The notes beneath the pieces are model-generated. The model made no database searches. It was not told where the DNA came from and was given only the letters and a program-made list of their open reading frames with translations. This document shows, one piece after another, positions 27,467-35,465 of a stretch of 43,039 nucleotides of DNA; within the stretch, counting starts at the first letter, position 1, and each line of letters begins with the position of its first letter. A program made the position numbers and the translations under genes. The DNA comes from Gammaproteobacteria bacterium (lineage in GTDB: Bacteria; Pseudomonadota; Gammaproteobacteria; Burkholderiales; Sulfuricellaceae). The stretch spans positions 1 through 43,039 of the forward strand of contig JAHJGO010000019.1 in NCBI GenBank assembly GCA_018824405.1. Direction: 5' to 3'.

Positions 27467-27897
27467 CAATCTCCGCTTCCCTGCAACACTTTGCCGATAG
27501 TGCTCGAATTGAAACCACGGCTCATCATGAAACGCATCTGCTTCGCCCGTTCCCGGGCATCCTGCGGCAACACGCCAAACTTCTTTGCCCAAACCGCCCG
27601 TGCCGTTTCCAGCTCGCTTTCCCGCAAGTCGGGCAGAATCGCCTCTACCGCATCCGTGCTGACACCTTTTTCCTTCAGCTCATGAACAATGCGCTGAGCA
27701 CCGTATTTGCTGCGGCGCGCATGCACAATCTGTTCAGCAAACCGGGCTTCCGACAGCCATCCGCGAGTCGCAAAATCGTCCAGCAGAGATTCCACTTCAT
27801 GCTCGTCTTCGGCATGGGGCGCCAGCTTGCGTTTCAACTCAAGGCGCGAATATTCACGCCGCGAGAGAAATCCCAGCGCGCGCTCCCGAATGGTCAT
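27466..27897 (-). CDS. recX: RecX regulatory protein
   Basis: About 143 residues, the usual size of RecX, with three-helix repeats: TIRERALGFLSRREYSRLELKRKL, DDFATRGWLSEARFAEQIV, GAQRIVHELKEKGVS. RecX binds RecA filaments and limits their extension. The gene follows recA by 48 bases on the same strand, the typical arrangement. The first ATG in the frame is at 27918 (MVMPGNDMTIRE...), but I favour ATG 27897 since family members begin close to the IRERAL motif; neither has a strong ribosome-binding site. The stop overlaps the start of the lipoprotein gene by one base. Confidence 0.92.
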   Translation of the reverse strand: MTIRERALGFLSRREYSRLELKRKLAPHAEDEHEVESLLDDFATRGWLSEARFAEQIVHARRSKYGAQRIVHELKEKGVSTDAVEAILPDLRESELETARAVWAKKFGVLPQDARERAKQMRFMMSRGFNSSTIGKVLQGSGD

Positions 27898-27945
27898 ATC
27901 GTTACCCGGCATGACCATTCGCGCCGCTTTTCGATTGGGCTGGGC

Positions 27946-28977
27946 TCAGACATCCACGCTATCGGGATCAACGACTGTCGGCAGGCCACTTACACCGACC
28001 GCTTCGCGCACTTTGGCCTCGATCTCGGCGGCGATGTCCTTGTGCTCGCGCAGAAACTCGCGCGCATTGTCCTTGCCCTGGCCGATTTTCTCGCCCTTGT
28101 AGCTGTACCAGGCACCTGATTTCTCGACGAACTTGTGGTCCACGCCCATGTCGATGATCTCGCCTTCGCGCGAAATGCCTTCTCCGTAAAGAATGTCGAA
28201 TTCGGCCTGTTTGAAGGGCGGCGCCACCTTGTTTTTGACCACCTTGACGCGGGTTTCCGAACCGATCACTTCGTCGCCTTTCTTGATCGCGCCGGTGCGG
28301 CGGATGTCGAGGCGCACCGAAGCATAGAACTTGAGCGCGTTACCGCCGGTAGTGGTTTCCGGATTACCGAACATGACGCCGATCTTCATGCGGATCTGAT
28401 TGATGAAAATTACCAGGGTATTGGTGCGTTTGATGTTGGCAGTGAGTTTCCTGAGCGCCTGCGACATCAGGCGCGCTTGCAGGCCCATGTGGGAGTCGCC
28501 CATCTCACCCTCGATTTCGGCCTTGGGCGTTAGCGCGGCAACCGAGTCGATCACCACGATATCCACCGAGCCGGAACGCACCAGCATGTCGGCGATCTCC
28601 AGCGCCTGCTCGCCGGTATCCGGCTGTGAAATCAGCAGATCGGCGACTTTCACGCCAAGTTTCTGCGCATACTGCGGGTCGAGCGCATGCTCCGCGTCGA
28701 TGAAGGCAGCAGTGCCACCCAGCTTCTGCATTTCCGCAATAACCTGCAGGGTCAGCGTGGTTTTACCGGAGGATTCCGGGCCGTAGATTTCCACCACCCG
28801 CCCGCGCGGCAGGCCACCCACGCCGAGGGCGATATCCAGCCCCAGCGAACCGGTAGAGACCACCTGAATATCCTGCGACGCGGCGTGGTCGCCCAGGCGC
28901 ATGATGGAACCCTTGCCGAATTGCTTTTCAATCTGGCTCAGTGCTGCGGCAAGCGCCTTGCTTTTATTCTCATCCAT
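27946..28977 (-). CDS. recA: Recombinase RecA
   Basis: A 343-residue protein with all RecA hallmarks: Walker [30 protein letters not shown] (Walker B and following helix, read as two parts), loop L2 region [20 protein letters not shown], and the C-terminal domain ending in an acidic tail (DPDSVDV). It forms filaments on single-stranded DNA for recombination and triggers LexA cleavage. RBS AAGGAATT precedes ATG 28977. Only 32 bases separate it from pncC, and I saw no convincing CTGT-N8-ACAG LexA box there, so SOS control would have to act from further upstream or with a diverged operator. Confidence 0.98.
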   Translation of the reverse strand: MDENKSKALAAALSQIEKQFGKGSIMRLGDHAASQDIQVVSTGSLGLDIALGVGGLPRGRVVEIYGPESSGKTTLTLQVIAEMQKLGGTAAFIDAEHALDPQYAQKLGVKVADLLISQPDTGEQALEIADMLVRSGSVDIVVIDSVAALTPKAEIEGEMGDSHMGLQARLMSQALRKLTANIKRTNTLVIFINQIRMKIGVMFGNPETTTGGNALKFYASVRLDIRRTGAIKKGDEVIGSETRVKVVKNKVAPPFKQAEFDILYGEGISREGEIIDMGVDHKFVEKSGAWYSYKGEKIGQGKDNAREFLREHKDIAAEIEAKVREAVGVSGLPTVVDPDSVDV

Positions 28978-29009
28978 AATAATTCCTTAAATTTAATCCG
29001 TGGATTATG

Positions 29010-29498
29010 TCACAGTTGCAGGAGTGCTAAAACACCTCGCAGGGCATGGAAAACTGCCTGCTGCCTGACGGCATGACGATCTCCGGCAAAGATGCGACGT
29101 TCACTTTTCAATGATACGTTTTTAATACACCAGGCGAAGCATACCGTACCCACTGGCTTATCAGGTGAGCCACCGGTTGGGCCTGCAATCCCGCTGATCG
29201 ACAGAGAAATGTGAGCCTGGCTATGCCGCAATACCCCAGCCGCCATTTCACGCACCGTTTCTTCGCTGACCGCACCATGCTGCGCCAGAGTTTCAGCCTG
29301 AACGCCGAGCATTTCCTGCTTGGACGCATTGGTGTAGGTAATGAAGCCGCGGTCGTACCAGACCGAACTGCCGGGCACCGCCGTCACAGCCTCGCCCACC
29401 CAGCCCCCGGTACAGGATTCTGCAGTGGCCAGCATCCAGCCACGCGCTTTCAGGGCCTGACCGGTTTCTTCGGCCAGACGAAACAATGACTCATCCAT
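29010..29498 (-). CDS. pncC: Nicotinamide-nucleotide amidase (CinA C-terminal family)
   Basis: A 162-residue stand-alone CinA C-terminal domain. The signature TAESCTGGWVGEAVTAVPGSS is split here as TAESCTGG and VPGSSVWYDRGFITY, followed by SISGIAGPTGG and PVGTVCFAW, all typical of the NMN deamidase PncC. The enzyme converts NMN to nicotinate mononucleotide in pyridine-nucleotide salvage. Start ATG 29498 begins MDESLFRLAEETGQ, the family norm. The gene overlaps the end of pgpA by 8 bases and lies just upstream of recA, a common order in Proteobacteria. Confidence 0.94.
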   Translation of the reverse strand: MDESLFRLAEETGQALKARGWMLATAESCTGGWVGEAVTAVPGSSVWYDRGFITYTNASKQEMLGVQAETLAQHGAVSEETVREMAAGVLRHSQAHISLSISGIAGPTGGSPDKPVGTVCFAWCIKNVSLKSERRIFAGDRHAVRQQAVFHALRGVLALLQL

Positions 29499-29985
29499 AA
29501 AAATGCTCCAGCAATTTGAGCGCAACGAGTGCATAGCCCGCTGCCAGCAGATCATCCAGCATCACCCCGAAGCCTCCTTTGACATGCTGATCGAAATAAC
29601 GGATGGGAAAGGGCTTCCAGATATCGAACAGACGGAACAGCAGGAAGGCGATGCCAAACCACTGCCAAGTCGGCGGCGTAAAAGCCAGGATCAGCCACAT
29701 GGCCACGATCTCGTCCCACACGATGCCACCATGGTCGGACACGCCCAGTGCCTTGCCGGTCACGCCGCAAAACCAGACTCCGCCCGCGAAGGAAACGCCC
29801 ACCACGGCCAGCAACGGCCACAGTGGCAGGAAATAAGCCAGAGCCAGAAAAAGGGGAATGGCCAGCAAGGACCCGGCCGTCCCCGGCGCAAAAGGCGACA
29901 GGCCGGAGCCGAAGCCCAGTGAGAAGAAATGGGCCGGGTGGGAAAAAAGCAGTTTCAAGTCCGGCCTGTTAGGCAAAATGGTCAA
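29491..29985 (-). CDS. pgpA: Phosphatidylglycerophosphatase A
   Basis: About 164 residues with the PgpA pattern: FGSGLSPFAPGTAGSLLAIP near the N-terminus, the metal-site motif DHGGIVWDEIVAMW, and DIWKPFPIRYFDQ followed by GFGVMLDDLLAAGYA. Four hydrophobic segments place it in the inner membrane, where it dephosphorylates phosphatidylglycerol phosphate. The start is most likely TTG 29985 (or TTG 29976), both inside the last codons of thiL; the frame stays open to 30054 but without homology. It overlaps thiL upstream and pncC downstream, so thiL-pgpA-pncC are probably translationally coupled. Confidence 0.92.
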   Translation of the reverse strand: MTILPNRPDLKLLFSHPAHFFSLGFGSGLSPFAPGTAGSLLAIPLFLALAYFLPLWPLLAVVGVSFAGGVWFCGVTGKALGVSDHGGIVWDEIVAMWLILAFTPPTWQWFGIAFLLFRLFDIWKPFPIRYFDQHVKGGFGVMLDDLLAAGYALVALKLLEHFYG

Positions 29986-30991
29986 ACCCCTTTGCAGCAA
30001 CCGGCATGAGACTGCCCTTCCCATCCAGCAATGCCAACCCTGCTTCGCTGACAATACGACCGATGCAGGTCAGCGGCAGCGCCAGTTTTTGCGCCAGGGC
30101 GAGCAACTCAGCATGGCGTGCAGCGGGCGCGGCAAAGCACAACTCATAATCATCGCCACCAGCCAGCACGCAATTTTTCGCAACTATTACCTGAGCCTCG
30201 CGTAGCGAGTCTGCGTCCCTCTCTCCTGCCCGAGGGAGAGAGCCAGGAGAGAGGGAGCCAATATGACGGCGCGTGACGTCATGCAGGGGCAAGGCCTCGA
30301 AATGGATCTCTGCACCAACTCCGGATTGCTCAAGAATATGCCCCAGATCGGCCAGCAGGCCGTCTGAAACATCGATTGCGGCCGAAGCAATGCCGCGCAG
30401 CGACAATCCCAGTTCCACGCGCGGCTGCGGCACATAAAGCGCGGGCAGGCAGGCGGCAGCTTCCATCTGTTCCAGTTCCACCCTACCCTGGCGAAAAGCC
30501 AGCGCCAGCGCGGCTGTCCCCAGCGCGCCGCTAACCCAGATTTCATCGCCGACTTTTGCGCCATCACGACGCAGCGCCTGTCCGGCCGGCACCTCGCCCA
30601 TGATCTGGATGCAGATATTGAGCGGCCCGCGCGTCGTATCGCCGCCGACCAAGTCGACGCCGAACTTGCCCGCCAGCCCGAAAAACCCGCCGGCAAAACC
30701 GCGCAGCCATTTTTCGTCGGCAGCCGGCAAGGCCAGCGCCAGCGTCGCCCAGCGCGGTTTTGCGCCCATTGCGGCCATGTCGGAGAGATTCACTGCAAGA
30801 GATTTGTGCCCCACTGTGCCGGGGCCATCCTGGGGCGCAAAATGCCGCCCTTCCACCAGCATGTCCACCGACACGGCCAGTTCCATGCCCGGCGAGACTT
30901 GCAGCAAGGCGGCATCGTCTCCCACACCCAGCAAGGCGCTCGGGGTGGGGCGCGTAAAATACTGGCGGATCAGATCGAATTCGGATGGCAT
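29969..30991 (-). CDS. thiL: Thiamine-monophosphate kinase, with an in-frame repeat insertion
   Basis: A 340-residue protein of the PurM/ThiL family: GVGDDAALLQV at the N-terminus, SVDMLVEGRHF, NLSDMAAMGAKPRWA, VGGDTTRGP and AIDVSDGLLADLGHI are ThiL signatures. It phosphorylates thiamine monophosphate to the diphosphate cofactor. A stretch of about 20 residues reading SLSPGSLPRAGERDADSLRE interrupts the region before VLAGGDDYELCF; its DNA contains a perfect 12-bp inverted repeat, so it appears to be a palindromic element that inserted without breaking the frame. The kinase motifs on both sides are intact, so the enzyme is probably functional. It is the first gene of the thiL-pgpA-pncC run, 31 bases behind the toxin gene. 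Confidence 0.95.
   Translation of the reverse strand: MPSEFDLIRQYFTRPTPSALLGVGDDAALLQVSPGMELAVSVDMLVEGRHFAPQDGPGTVGHKSLAVNLSDMAAMGAKPRWATLALALPAADEKWLRGFAGGFFGLAGKFGVDLVGGDTTRGPLNICIQIMGEVPAGQALRRDGAKVGDEIWVSGALGTAALALAFRQGRVELEQMEAAACLPALYVPQPRVELGLSLRGIASAAIDVSDGLLADLGHILEQSGVGAEIHFEALPLHDVTRRHIGSLSPGSLPRAGERDADSLREAQVIVAKNCVLAGGDDYELCFAAPAARHAELLALAQKLALPLTCIGRIVSEAGLALLDGKGSLMPVAAKGFDHFA
30217..30255. repeat. Palindromic element inside thiL
   Basis: CCCTCTCTCCTG (30217-30228) and its exact complement CAGGAGAGAGGG (30244-30255) flank a 15-base centre that itself contains GAGGGAGAGAG. The CT/GA-rich hairpin resembles the dispersed GGGAGAGG-type palindromes of many proteobacterial genomes. 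It is translated as part of ThiL. Confidence 0.8.
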
Positions 30992-31022
30992 GACGTGAGT
31001 TACGTTTTAGGGCGTGTTAACG

Positions 31023-31427
31023 CTATTCAAACGGGTTTACGACTGAAACACCCAGAGGCACAAAGTGGCGCACGTTCCGCGTTGCAACCTGCAAGCCGTG
31101 AATCAGGCCCGTTGCAGCAATAAGCAAGTCGGCACCATCGTAGCCGTGTTGCGCAGAAAGGCTGCCCCAGCGTCGGACGATAGCGGGTGTGACGGGTAAA
31201 ACACGATCTCCATAGAGACGCAGCAAATCCTCCAGCCAACGGGTCAGCGCAGCGGAAAAAGCCGGATCAGTGTGTCGCTTCTTCTCGATCCCTCGTTCGA
31301 TCTCGCCCAGACTGACCACGCTCAGAAACAGGTCGCTGTCCCGAAAACCTGTCAACCAGGTTATAACTTGGGATGAAGGGCGCGTTTTGCGTAATTCGGA
31401 AAGCACGACTGTGTCGAGCAGAATCAC
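31023..31427 (-). CDS. FitB/VapC-type PIN-domain toxin
   Basis: A 134-residue PIN-domain protein. It starts MILLDTVVLSELRK, has a central LSVVSLGEIERGIEKK with the conserved Glu, and ends with GYDGADLLIAATGLIHGLQVATRNVRHF, which carries the conserved acidic residues of the FitB subgroup. Such toxins are Mg-dependent ribonucleases. The position after the first Asp reads DTV where DTN is usual; whether this lowers activity is open. The start overlaps the end of the antitoxin gene by 4 bases, the normal toxin-antitoxin operon layout. It lies 31 bases upstream of thiL on the same strand. Confidence 0.9.
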   Translation of the reverse strand: MILLDTVVLSELRKTRPSSQVITWLTGFRDSDLFLSVVSLGEIERGIEKKRHTDPAFSAALTRWLEDLLRLYGDRVLPVTPAIVRRWGSLSAQHGYDGADLLIAATGLIHGLQVATRNVRHFVPLGVSVVNPFE

Positions 31428-31687
31428 GAGAAATCCACTTCTCGTGGCGTCAGGGAAAGCCGATCGAATGCCCCGTCATCCTTCGGCACAGCAAGCAGAT
31501 GGGCGACAAAGCCCGGCGCAGCGGCCTGCGCACTGTGTTGCAGCGCCTCGAAAGCCTGTTCCGAAAGAACTACCACTGCGTCTTTGCCACGGCGAGTGAT
31601 ATGTTGAGGTTCGCCGCGCATCGCAGCCTCCACAACCTCACTGAATCGGGCCTTGGCATCCTGAAGTTGCCACTGGGTTGAATGCAT
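31424..31687 (-). CDS. Phd/YefM-family antitoxin
   Basis: An 87-residue protein with the Phd/YefM N-terminal DNA-binding fold: WQLQDAKARFSEVVEAAMRG, PQHITRRGKDAVVVLSEQAF. The C-terminal tail (PKDDGAFDRLSLTPREVDFS) is the likely toxin-neutralising part. It should neutralise the downstream PIN toxin and repress its own promoter in complex with it. The gene precedes the toxin with a 4-base overlap (ATGA type). The upstream gap of 260 bases is mostly a MITE-like palindromic element. Confidence 0.92.
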   Translation of the reverse strand: MHSTQWQLQDAKARFSEVVEAAMRGEPQHITRRGKDAVVVLSEQAFEALQHSAQAAAPGFVAHLLAVPKDDGAFDRLSLTPREVDFS

Positions 31688-31770
31688 GACATCCTCGCAC
31701 CGAACTGGTTAGATAAACTGACCAGATTGTGCGCTGTCTTTACTCCATGCGTCAATAGCTAAAAGGTAAC

Positions 31771-31941
31771 GCTGATTTATCCGTCATTGCCCCACAAGGG
31801 GATTCCGATCCACTACGAACTGAAGTTCGTGTGGAATCGTATACGAGGAGCAAAGCGACGAAGCAATCTGTAACTTATTGATTTTCTAAAGCGAGATTGC
31901 TTCGCTACGCTCGCAATGACAGGACAAAGGAATAAATCAGC
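31771..31941. repeat. MITE-like element with terminal inverted repeats
   Basis: GCTGATTTAT (31771-31780) and ATAAATCAGC (31932-31941) form perfect 10-bp ends. Just inside, GTCATTGC (31783-31790) and GCAATGAC (31912-31919) are again exact complements. The inside also has CGACGAAGCAATCT against AGATTGCTTCG, and a small hairpin ACGAACT/AGTTCGT. The CGAAGCAATCTC motif is a well-known dispersed repeat motif in many proteobacteria. No open frame is inside. The element fills most of the gap between uup and the antitoxin gene. Confidence 0.72.
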
Positions 31942-31947
31942 GCTTCC

Positions 31948-33852
31948 CTAACCCCTCTGCTTCGCCTCCAGACTTTCCCAGCGCGCCAGCGCTGCAAGCA
32001 GTTCTTCCTCTATCACGCTGACCCGCTCCTGCAAACGCTTGGCCCCGGATGGATCACTGCGATAGATGTCGGCGTCGGCCAGCTTGATCCCGATTTGTTC
32101 CTGTTCCTGCTCCAGCGCTTCGATCTTGCCGGGCAAGGTTTCCAGCTCGCGGTTTTCATTAAAACTCAGTTTTACTCGCGCGGCAGGCTTGGCTGGCTTG
32201 GGCGCAGTTTTTTGCTGCGCCTCTGGCTTCACCTGTGCCTGGGCTTCACGCATCTTTTTTGTCCGCACGTAGTCGTCGTAACCACCCGCATATTCCTGCA
32301 AATGCCCATCGCCCTCAAAGGCGATTACCTGGGTCACCACGTTGTCGAGGAAAGTCCGGTCGTGGGAAACCAGCAGTACCGTGCCGTTGTACTCCTGCAA
32401 CAGCGATTCGAGCAACTCCAGGGTTTCGATGTCGAGATCGTTGGTCGGCTCGTCCAGCACCAGCACGTTAGCCGGGCGGGTAAACAGGCGCGCCAGCAAC
32501 AAGCGGTTGCGCTCGCCGCCGGACAGGGATTTCACCGGGGAACGGGCACGCTGCGGGGCAAAAAGAAAATCTTCCAGGTAGCTGATGACATGTTTGCGTT
32601 CGCCGCCAATTTCGATGAAATCGCTACCCTTGCTGATAGTGTCGGCCAGCGTGGCTTCCTCGTCGAGCTGGGTGCGGAACTGGTCGAAATAGGCTACGGC
32701 CATCTTGGTGCCCAGCTTGACCGTGCCGCTGTCCGGCTGCAATTCACCCAGAATGAGCTTGAGCAGGGTGCTTTTTCCCGCGCCGTTGGGGCCGACCAGA
32801 CCGATCTTGTCACCGCGAATCACGCGACCGGTAAAGTCCCGAATGATGGCTTTGTCGCCGTAGGATTTACTGACGTTTTCCAGTTCCGCCACCAGCTTGC
32901 CCGAGCGCTCGCCCTGATCGACGTTGAGGTTGACCGTGCCGCTACGCTCGCGGCGCGCGGCACGCTCGCGGCGCAAGGCCTCGAGTCGCAGCACGCGGCC
33001 TTCATTGCGGGTACGGCGTGCCTGGATACCTTTGCGAATCCAGACTTCTTCCTGGGCCAGCACCTTGTCGAATTTCTCGTTATGCACCGCTTCGATTTCG
33101 AGCAATTCCTGCTTCTTGATCTGGTAGGCAGAGAAATTGCCGTCGAAACCCACCAGCAAACCGCGATCCAGTTCGACGATGCGCGTCGCCACATTGTCGA
33201 GAAAGCGCCGGTCGTGGGTGATCAACAGCACGCTGCCGGTAAATTCGTTGAGCAGGCCTTCGAGCCATTCGATTGCGGACAGATCCAGGTGGTTGGTAGG
33301 CTCGTCCAGCAATAGCATGTCGGGCGCCATCACCAGTGCCTGCGCCAGCGCCACGCGTTTTTTCTGGCCACCGGACAAGGCGCCGATCTTGACATCTTCG
33401 GGCAGGGAAAGGCGGCTCATGGTGGCCTCCACCCGGGCCTTCATGTTCCAGCCATCGTGCGCTTCCAGCTCCACCTGCAAGTCGTGCATGCGCGCCAGCA
33501 GGGCATCCATGTCGGCATCCGGGTCACCCATGGCATGGGTGACCTCGTGATAGTCGAGCAAAAACTGATGCGCGGCACCCAGGCCCTCCGCCACGGCTTC
33601 GAACACCGTATGTTCGGGGTCGAGTTCAGGTTCCTGTGGAACGTAGGCCAGTCTCATCCCCGGTGCGCGCCACACCCGGCCATCATCAGGTTGCGCCGTA
33701 CCAGCGATGACCTTGAGCAGGCTGGATTTGCCGGTGCCGTTGCGACCGATCAGGCCGACCCGTTCACCGGGCTCCAGCACCAGATCGGCATGGTCGAGCA
33801 GGGGTACATGCCCGAAGGCGAGAGATATTTTATCGAGTTGGATTAATGGCAT
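31948..33852 (-). CDS. uup: ABC-F family ATPase, Uup type
   Basis: A 634-residue protein with two ABC ATPase domains and no membrane segments. Domain 1 has Walker A GRNGTGKSS, signature LSGGQKKRVALAQAL and Walker B LLLDEPTNHLD; domain 2 has GPNGAGKST, LSGGERNRLLLARL and LVLDEPTNDLD. The linker is charged and helical. The C-terminal 90 residues form a coiled coil (ELETLPGKIEALEQEQEQIG, then VSVIEEELLAALARWESLE), the extra domain that marks Uup among ABC-F proteins. Members act on ribosomes or on branched DNA; Uup affects precise transposon excision in E. coli. It lies two bases after the DksA-like gene, so they are probably co-expressed. Confidence 0.94.
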   Translation of the reverse strand: MPLIQLDKISLAFGHVPLLDHADLVLEPGERVGLIGRNGTGKSSLLKVIAGTAQPDDGRVWRAPGMRLAYVPQEPELDPEHTVFEAVAEGLGAAHQFLLDYHEVTHAMGDPDADMDALLARMHDLQVELEAHDGWNMKARVEATMSRLSLPEDVKIGALSGGQKKRVALAQALVMAPDMLLLDEPTNHLDLSAIEWLEGLLNEFTGSVLLITHDRRFLDNVATRIVELDRGLLVGFDGNFSAYQIKKQELLEIEAVHNEKFDKVLAQEEVWIRKGIQARRTRNEGRVLRLEALRRERAARRERSGTVNLNVDQGERSGKLVAELENVSKSYGDKAIIRDFTGRVIRGDKIGLVGPNGAGKSTLLKLILGELQPDSGTVKLGTKMAVAYFDQFRTQLDEEATLADTISKGSDFIEIGGERKHVISYLEDFLFAPQRARSPVKSLSGGERNRLLLARLFTRPANVLVLDEPTNDLDIETLELLESLLQEYNGTVLLVSHDRTFLDNVVTQVIAFEGDGHLQEYAGGYDDYVRTKKMREAQAQVKPEAQQKTAPKPAKPAARVKLSFNENRELETLPGKIEALEQEQEQIGIKLADADIYRSDPSGAKRLQERVSVIEEELLAALARWESLEAKQRG

Positions 33853-33854
33853 AT

Positions 33855-34250
33855 TTAGATCGAAGGGGTATTTTCGCTGGCGTGCGTTTTTTCATGCTTC
33901 TGCTGGCAACTGACGCAACGCACGGCTGTCGGATACGCCAGCAAGCGCTCGAAGCGGATATCTTCTTCGCAGTCGCCGCAAATACCATACTCGCCAGCCC
34001 TGATCTGCTTGCGTGCCGACTCGATGGCGCGCATTTCATTCACCTGCCGATCCACCCGTGCCGCAGCAATGTCCGCCAGCGCATCGGCAACCGACTCATC
34101 TCCCTGATCTGACCCCCCCGCTGCGGCAAAATCGGCAAAATGCTGCTCACCTTCCTGCCCGAGTTCCTGACGTACTTCATTGATCAATTGCTGATAACGT
34201 GTTTTCAGTGCTAGTTCGAGCTTTTTATTCTGTTCTGTTGATAAAGCCAT
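33855..34250 (-). CDS. DksA/TraR C4 zinc-finger family protein
   Basis: A 131-residue protein with an N-terminal coiled coil (KLELALKTRYQQLINEVRQE) carrying acidic residues at the turn and a C4 zinc finger: CGDCEEDIRFERLLAYPTA then RCVSCQ. The finger is complete. DksA-type proteins bind RNA polymerase through the secondary channel and, with ppGpp, change promoter choice. It is shorter than E. coli DksA (151 residues) and lacks its full N-terminus, so it may be a secondary DksA-like protein. ATG 34250 follows AAGGAAAGATC. Divergent to the substrate-binding gene, with a 122-base gap in which I see no clear operator. Confidence 0.88.
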   Translation of the reverse strand: MALSTEQNKKLELALKTRYQQLINEVRQELGQEGEQHFADFAAAGGSDQGDESVADALADIAAARVDRQVNEMRAIESARKQIRAGEYGICGDCEEDIRFERLLAYPTAVRCVSCQQKHEKTHASENTPSI

Positions 34251-34372
34251 GATCTTTCCTTAAAAAACCCCGAGACGCCTAAGCCCGTTGTCATTACAAT
34301 AACTGTAAGTTTAACATAGCCGCAGTTGTTCATTCCTCCGTCAACGGCGTGGATTAGCGCATTAGAGAAGCC

Positions 34373-35400
34373 ATGAACCCATCGCGCAGAAACGTCCTGA
34401 AAATACTATCAGCCCTGCCGCTGGCAACGCTGGGTGGAAGAGCCACAGCCAGTGACGCTCTAACACCGATACGCATCAACCTTCCCGGCCCCCGCTCGCT
34501 GCCATTTCTCCCACTGGAACTGATCCCCATTCTGGGTATTGATCGCAGCTTCAACGTACAAATGGTTACACGTTACTTTCCCAGCGGGGTACGCGCACTG
34601 GAAGACATGTTGGCTGGCAATGCGCATTTTTCTGCTCAAGCCTTCATGGTTCTGCATGCCTTTAATAACAAAGGGAAAAAGTCCAGGCCCTGGCCCCACT
34701 TAACGGTGAGGTCCCACCCTTTGGAATCATAGCGAGAAACGAATTAAGCCAACAAATCAAAAGCGTGTCCGACCTTAAGGGCCGCTCGATTGGCGTTTCA
34801 ATCGGTAACGCCACCAGTAAAACCTATCTGCAACATTTGATGGAGACATTTCTGACCGCCAATGGCATACAAGCTCATGAGGTGCGCTGGGTGCCCACGG
34901 CTCAAAACTGGGATGGGCAATTTGGTGCGCTTAGCAGCGGAACGGTTGACGCCGTATTTTGTGAAGAGCCATTCATGAGCGGCCTGACACGAAAAAAAGT
35001 CGGTTTTTTGCTCAGCGATTTTAGCGACCCCAAGGTAATGGCCAAGATTCCTGGCGCGGGACATTTGCGCGCATCACTCACCACCTCTGCCGAAAATCTG
35101 GCGCAAGACGCGCAACGCGCCGAGACCATGGTGCGCATGCTGAATCAGTCTCTACAATGGATGGCCAAGGCAGGCGCCAAGGAAATCATCAATCGCCTCG
35201 ACCTCCAGGACAAGGACGAAAAAAACGAGCTTATCAACGTACTGAGTCGACATCCCGGCATGTACGCAAGAGATGTCCGCTTCTCTCGCCGCCAGATCGA
35301 GGCTACGGCACTATTCATGCGCGCCGCAGGCATCCTCACAGAAGCCAGCTTCGACATTAACACCCTGATAGCCGCCCAGTTTTCGGGAGTCAAGCCATAG
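34373..35400 (+). pseudogene. Tat-exported ABC-type substrate-binding protein (NMT1/SsuA-like) split by a -1 frame change
   Basis: The first frame (34373-34732) starts with a twin-arginine signal (SRRNVLK, then hydrophobic ILSALPLATLGG) and the family pattern RINLPGPRSLPFLPLELIPI. It runs out at a stop at 34730. The second frame, one base back, reads on from about 34681 as KVQALAPLNGEVPPFGIIAR and continues through SDLKGRSIGVSIG to the stop at 35400. The two halves join exactly in GGGAAAAAGTCC, so either one A is missing from a homopolymer, or a -1 shift on A-AAG is used. Reconstructed, the protein is about 342 residues, normal for a periplasmic solute-binding protein of the nitrate/sulfonate/thiamine-precursor class. 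No permease or ATPase gene is nearby. It ends 65 bases before a GGDEF-EAL gene, which suggests a sensing rather than transport role. Confidence 0.8.
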
Positions 35401-35465
35401 TCCAGCTGATTTCGAAGTCCATTTCCAAGCTGCTACGGGGACGAGGCACTTTACGCGAGCAGGCA

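Noticed and set aside
28978-29009. LexA box before recA
   Set aside because: Only CTGT without a matching ACAG at proper spacing is seen.
32095-33315. 406-codon open frame antisense to uup
   Set aside because: Shadow of the uup coding sequence; composition and absence of domains argue against a gene.
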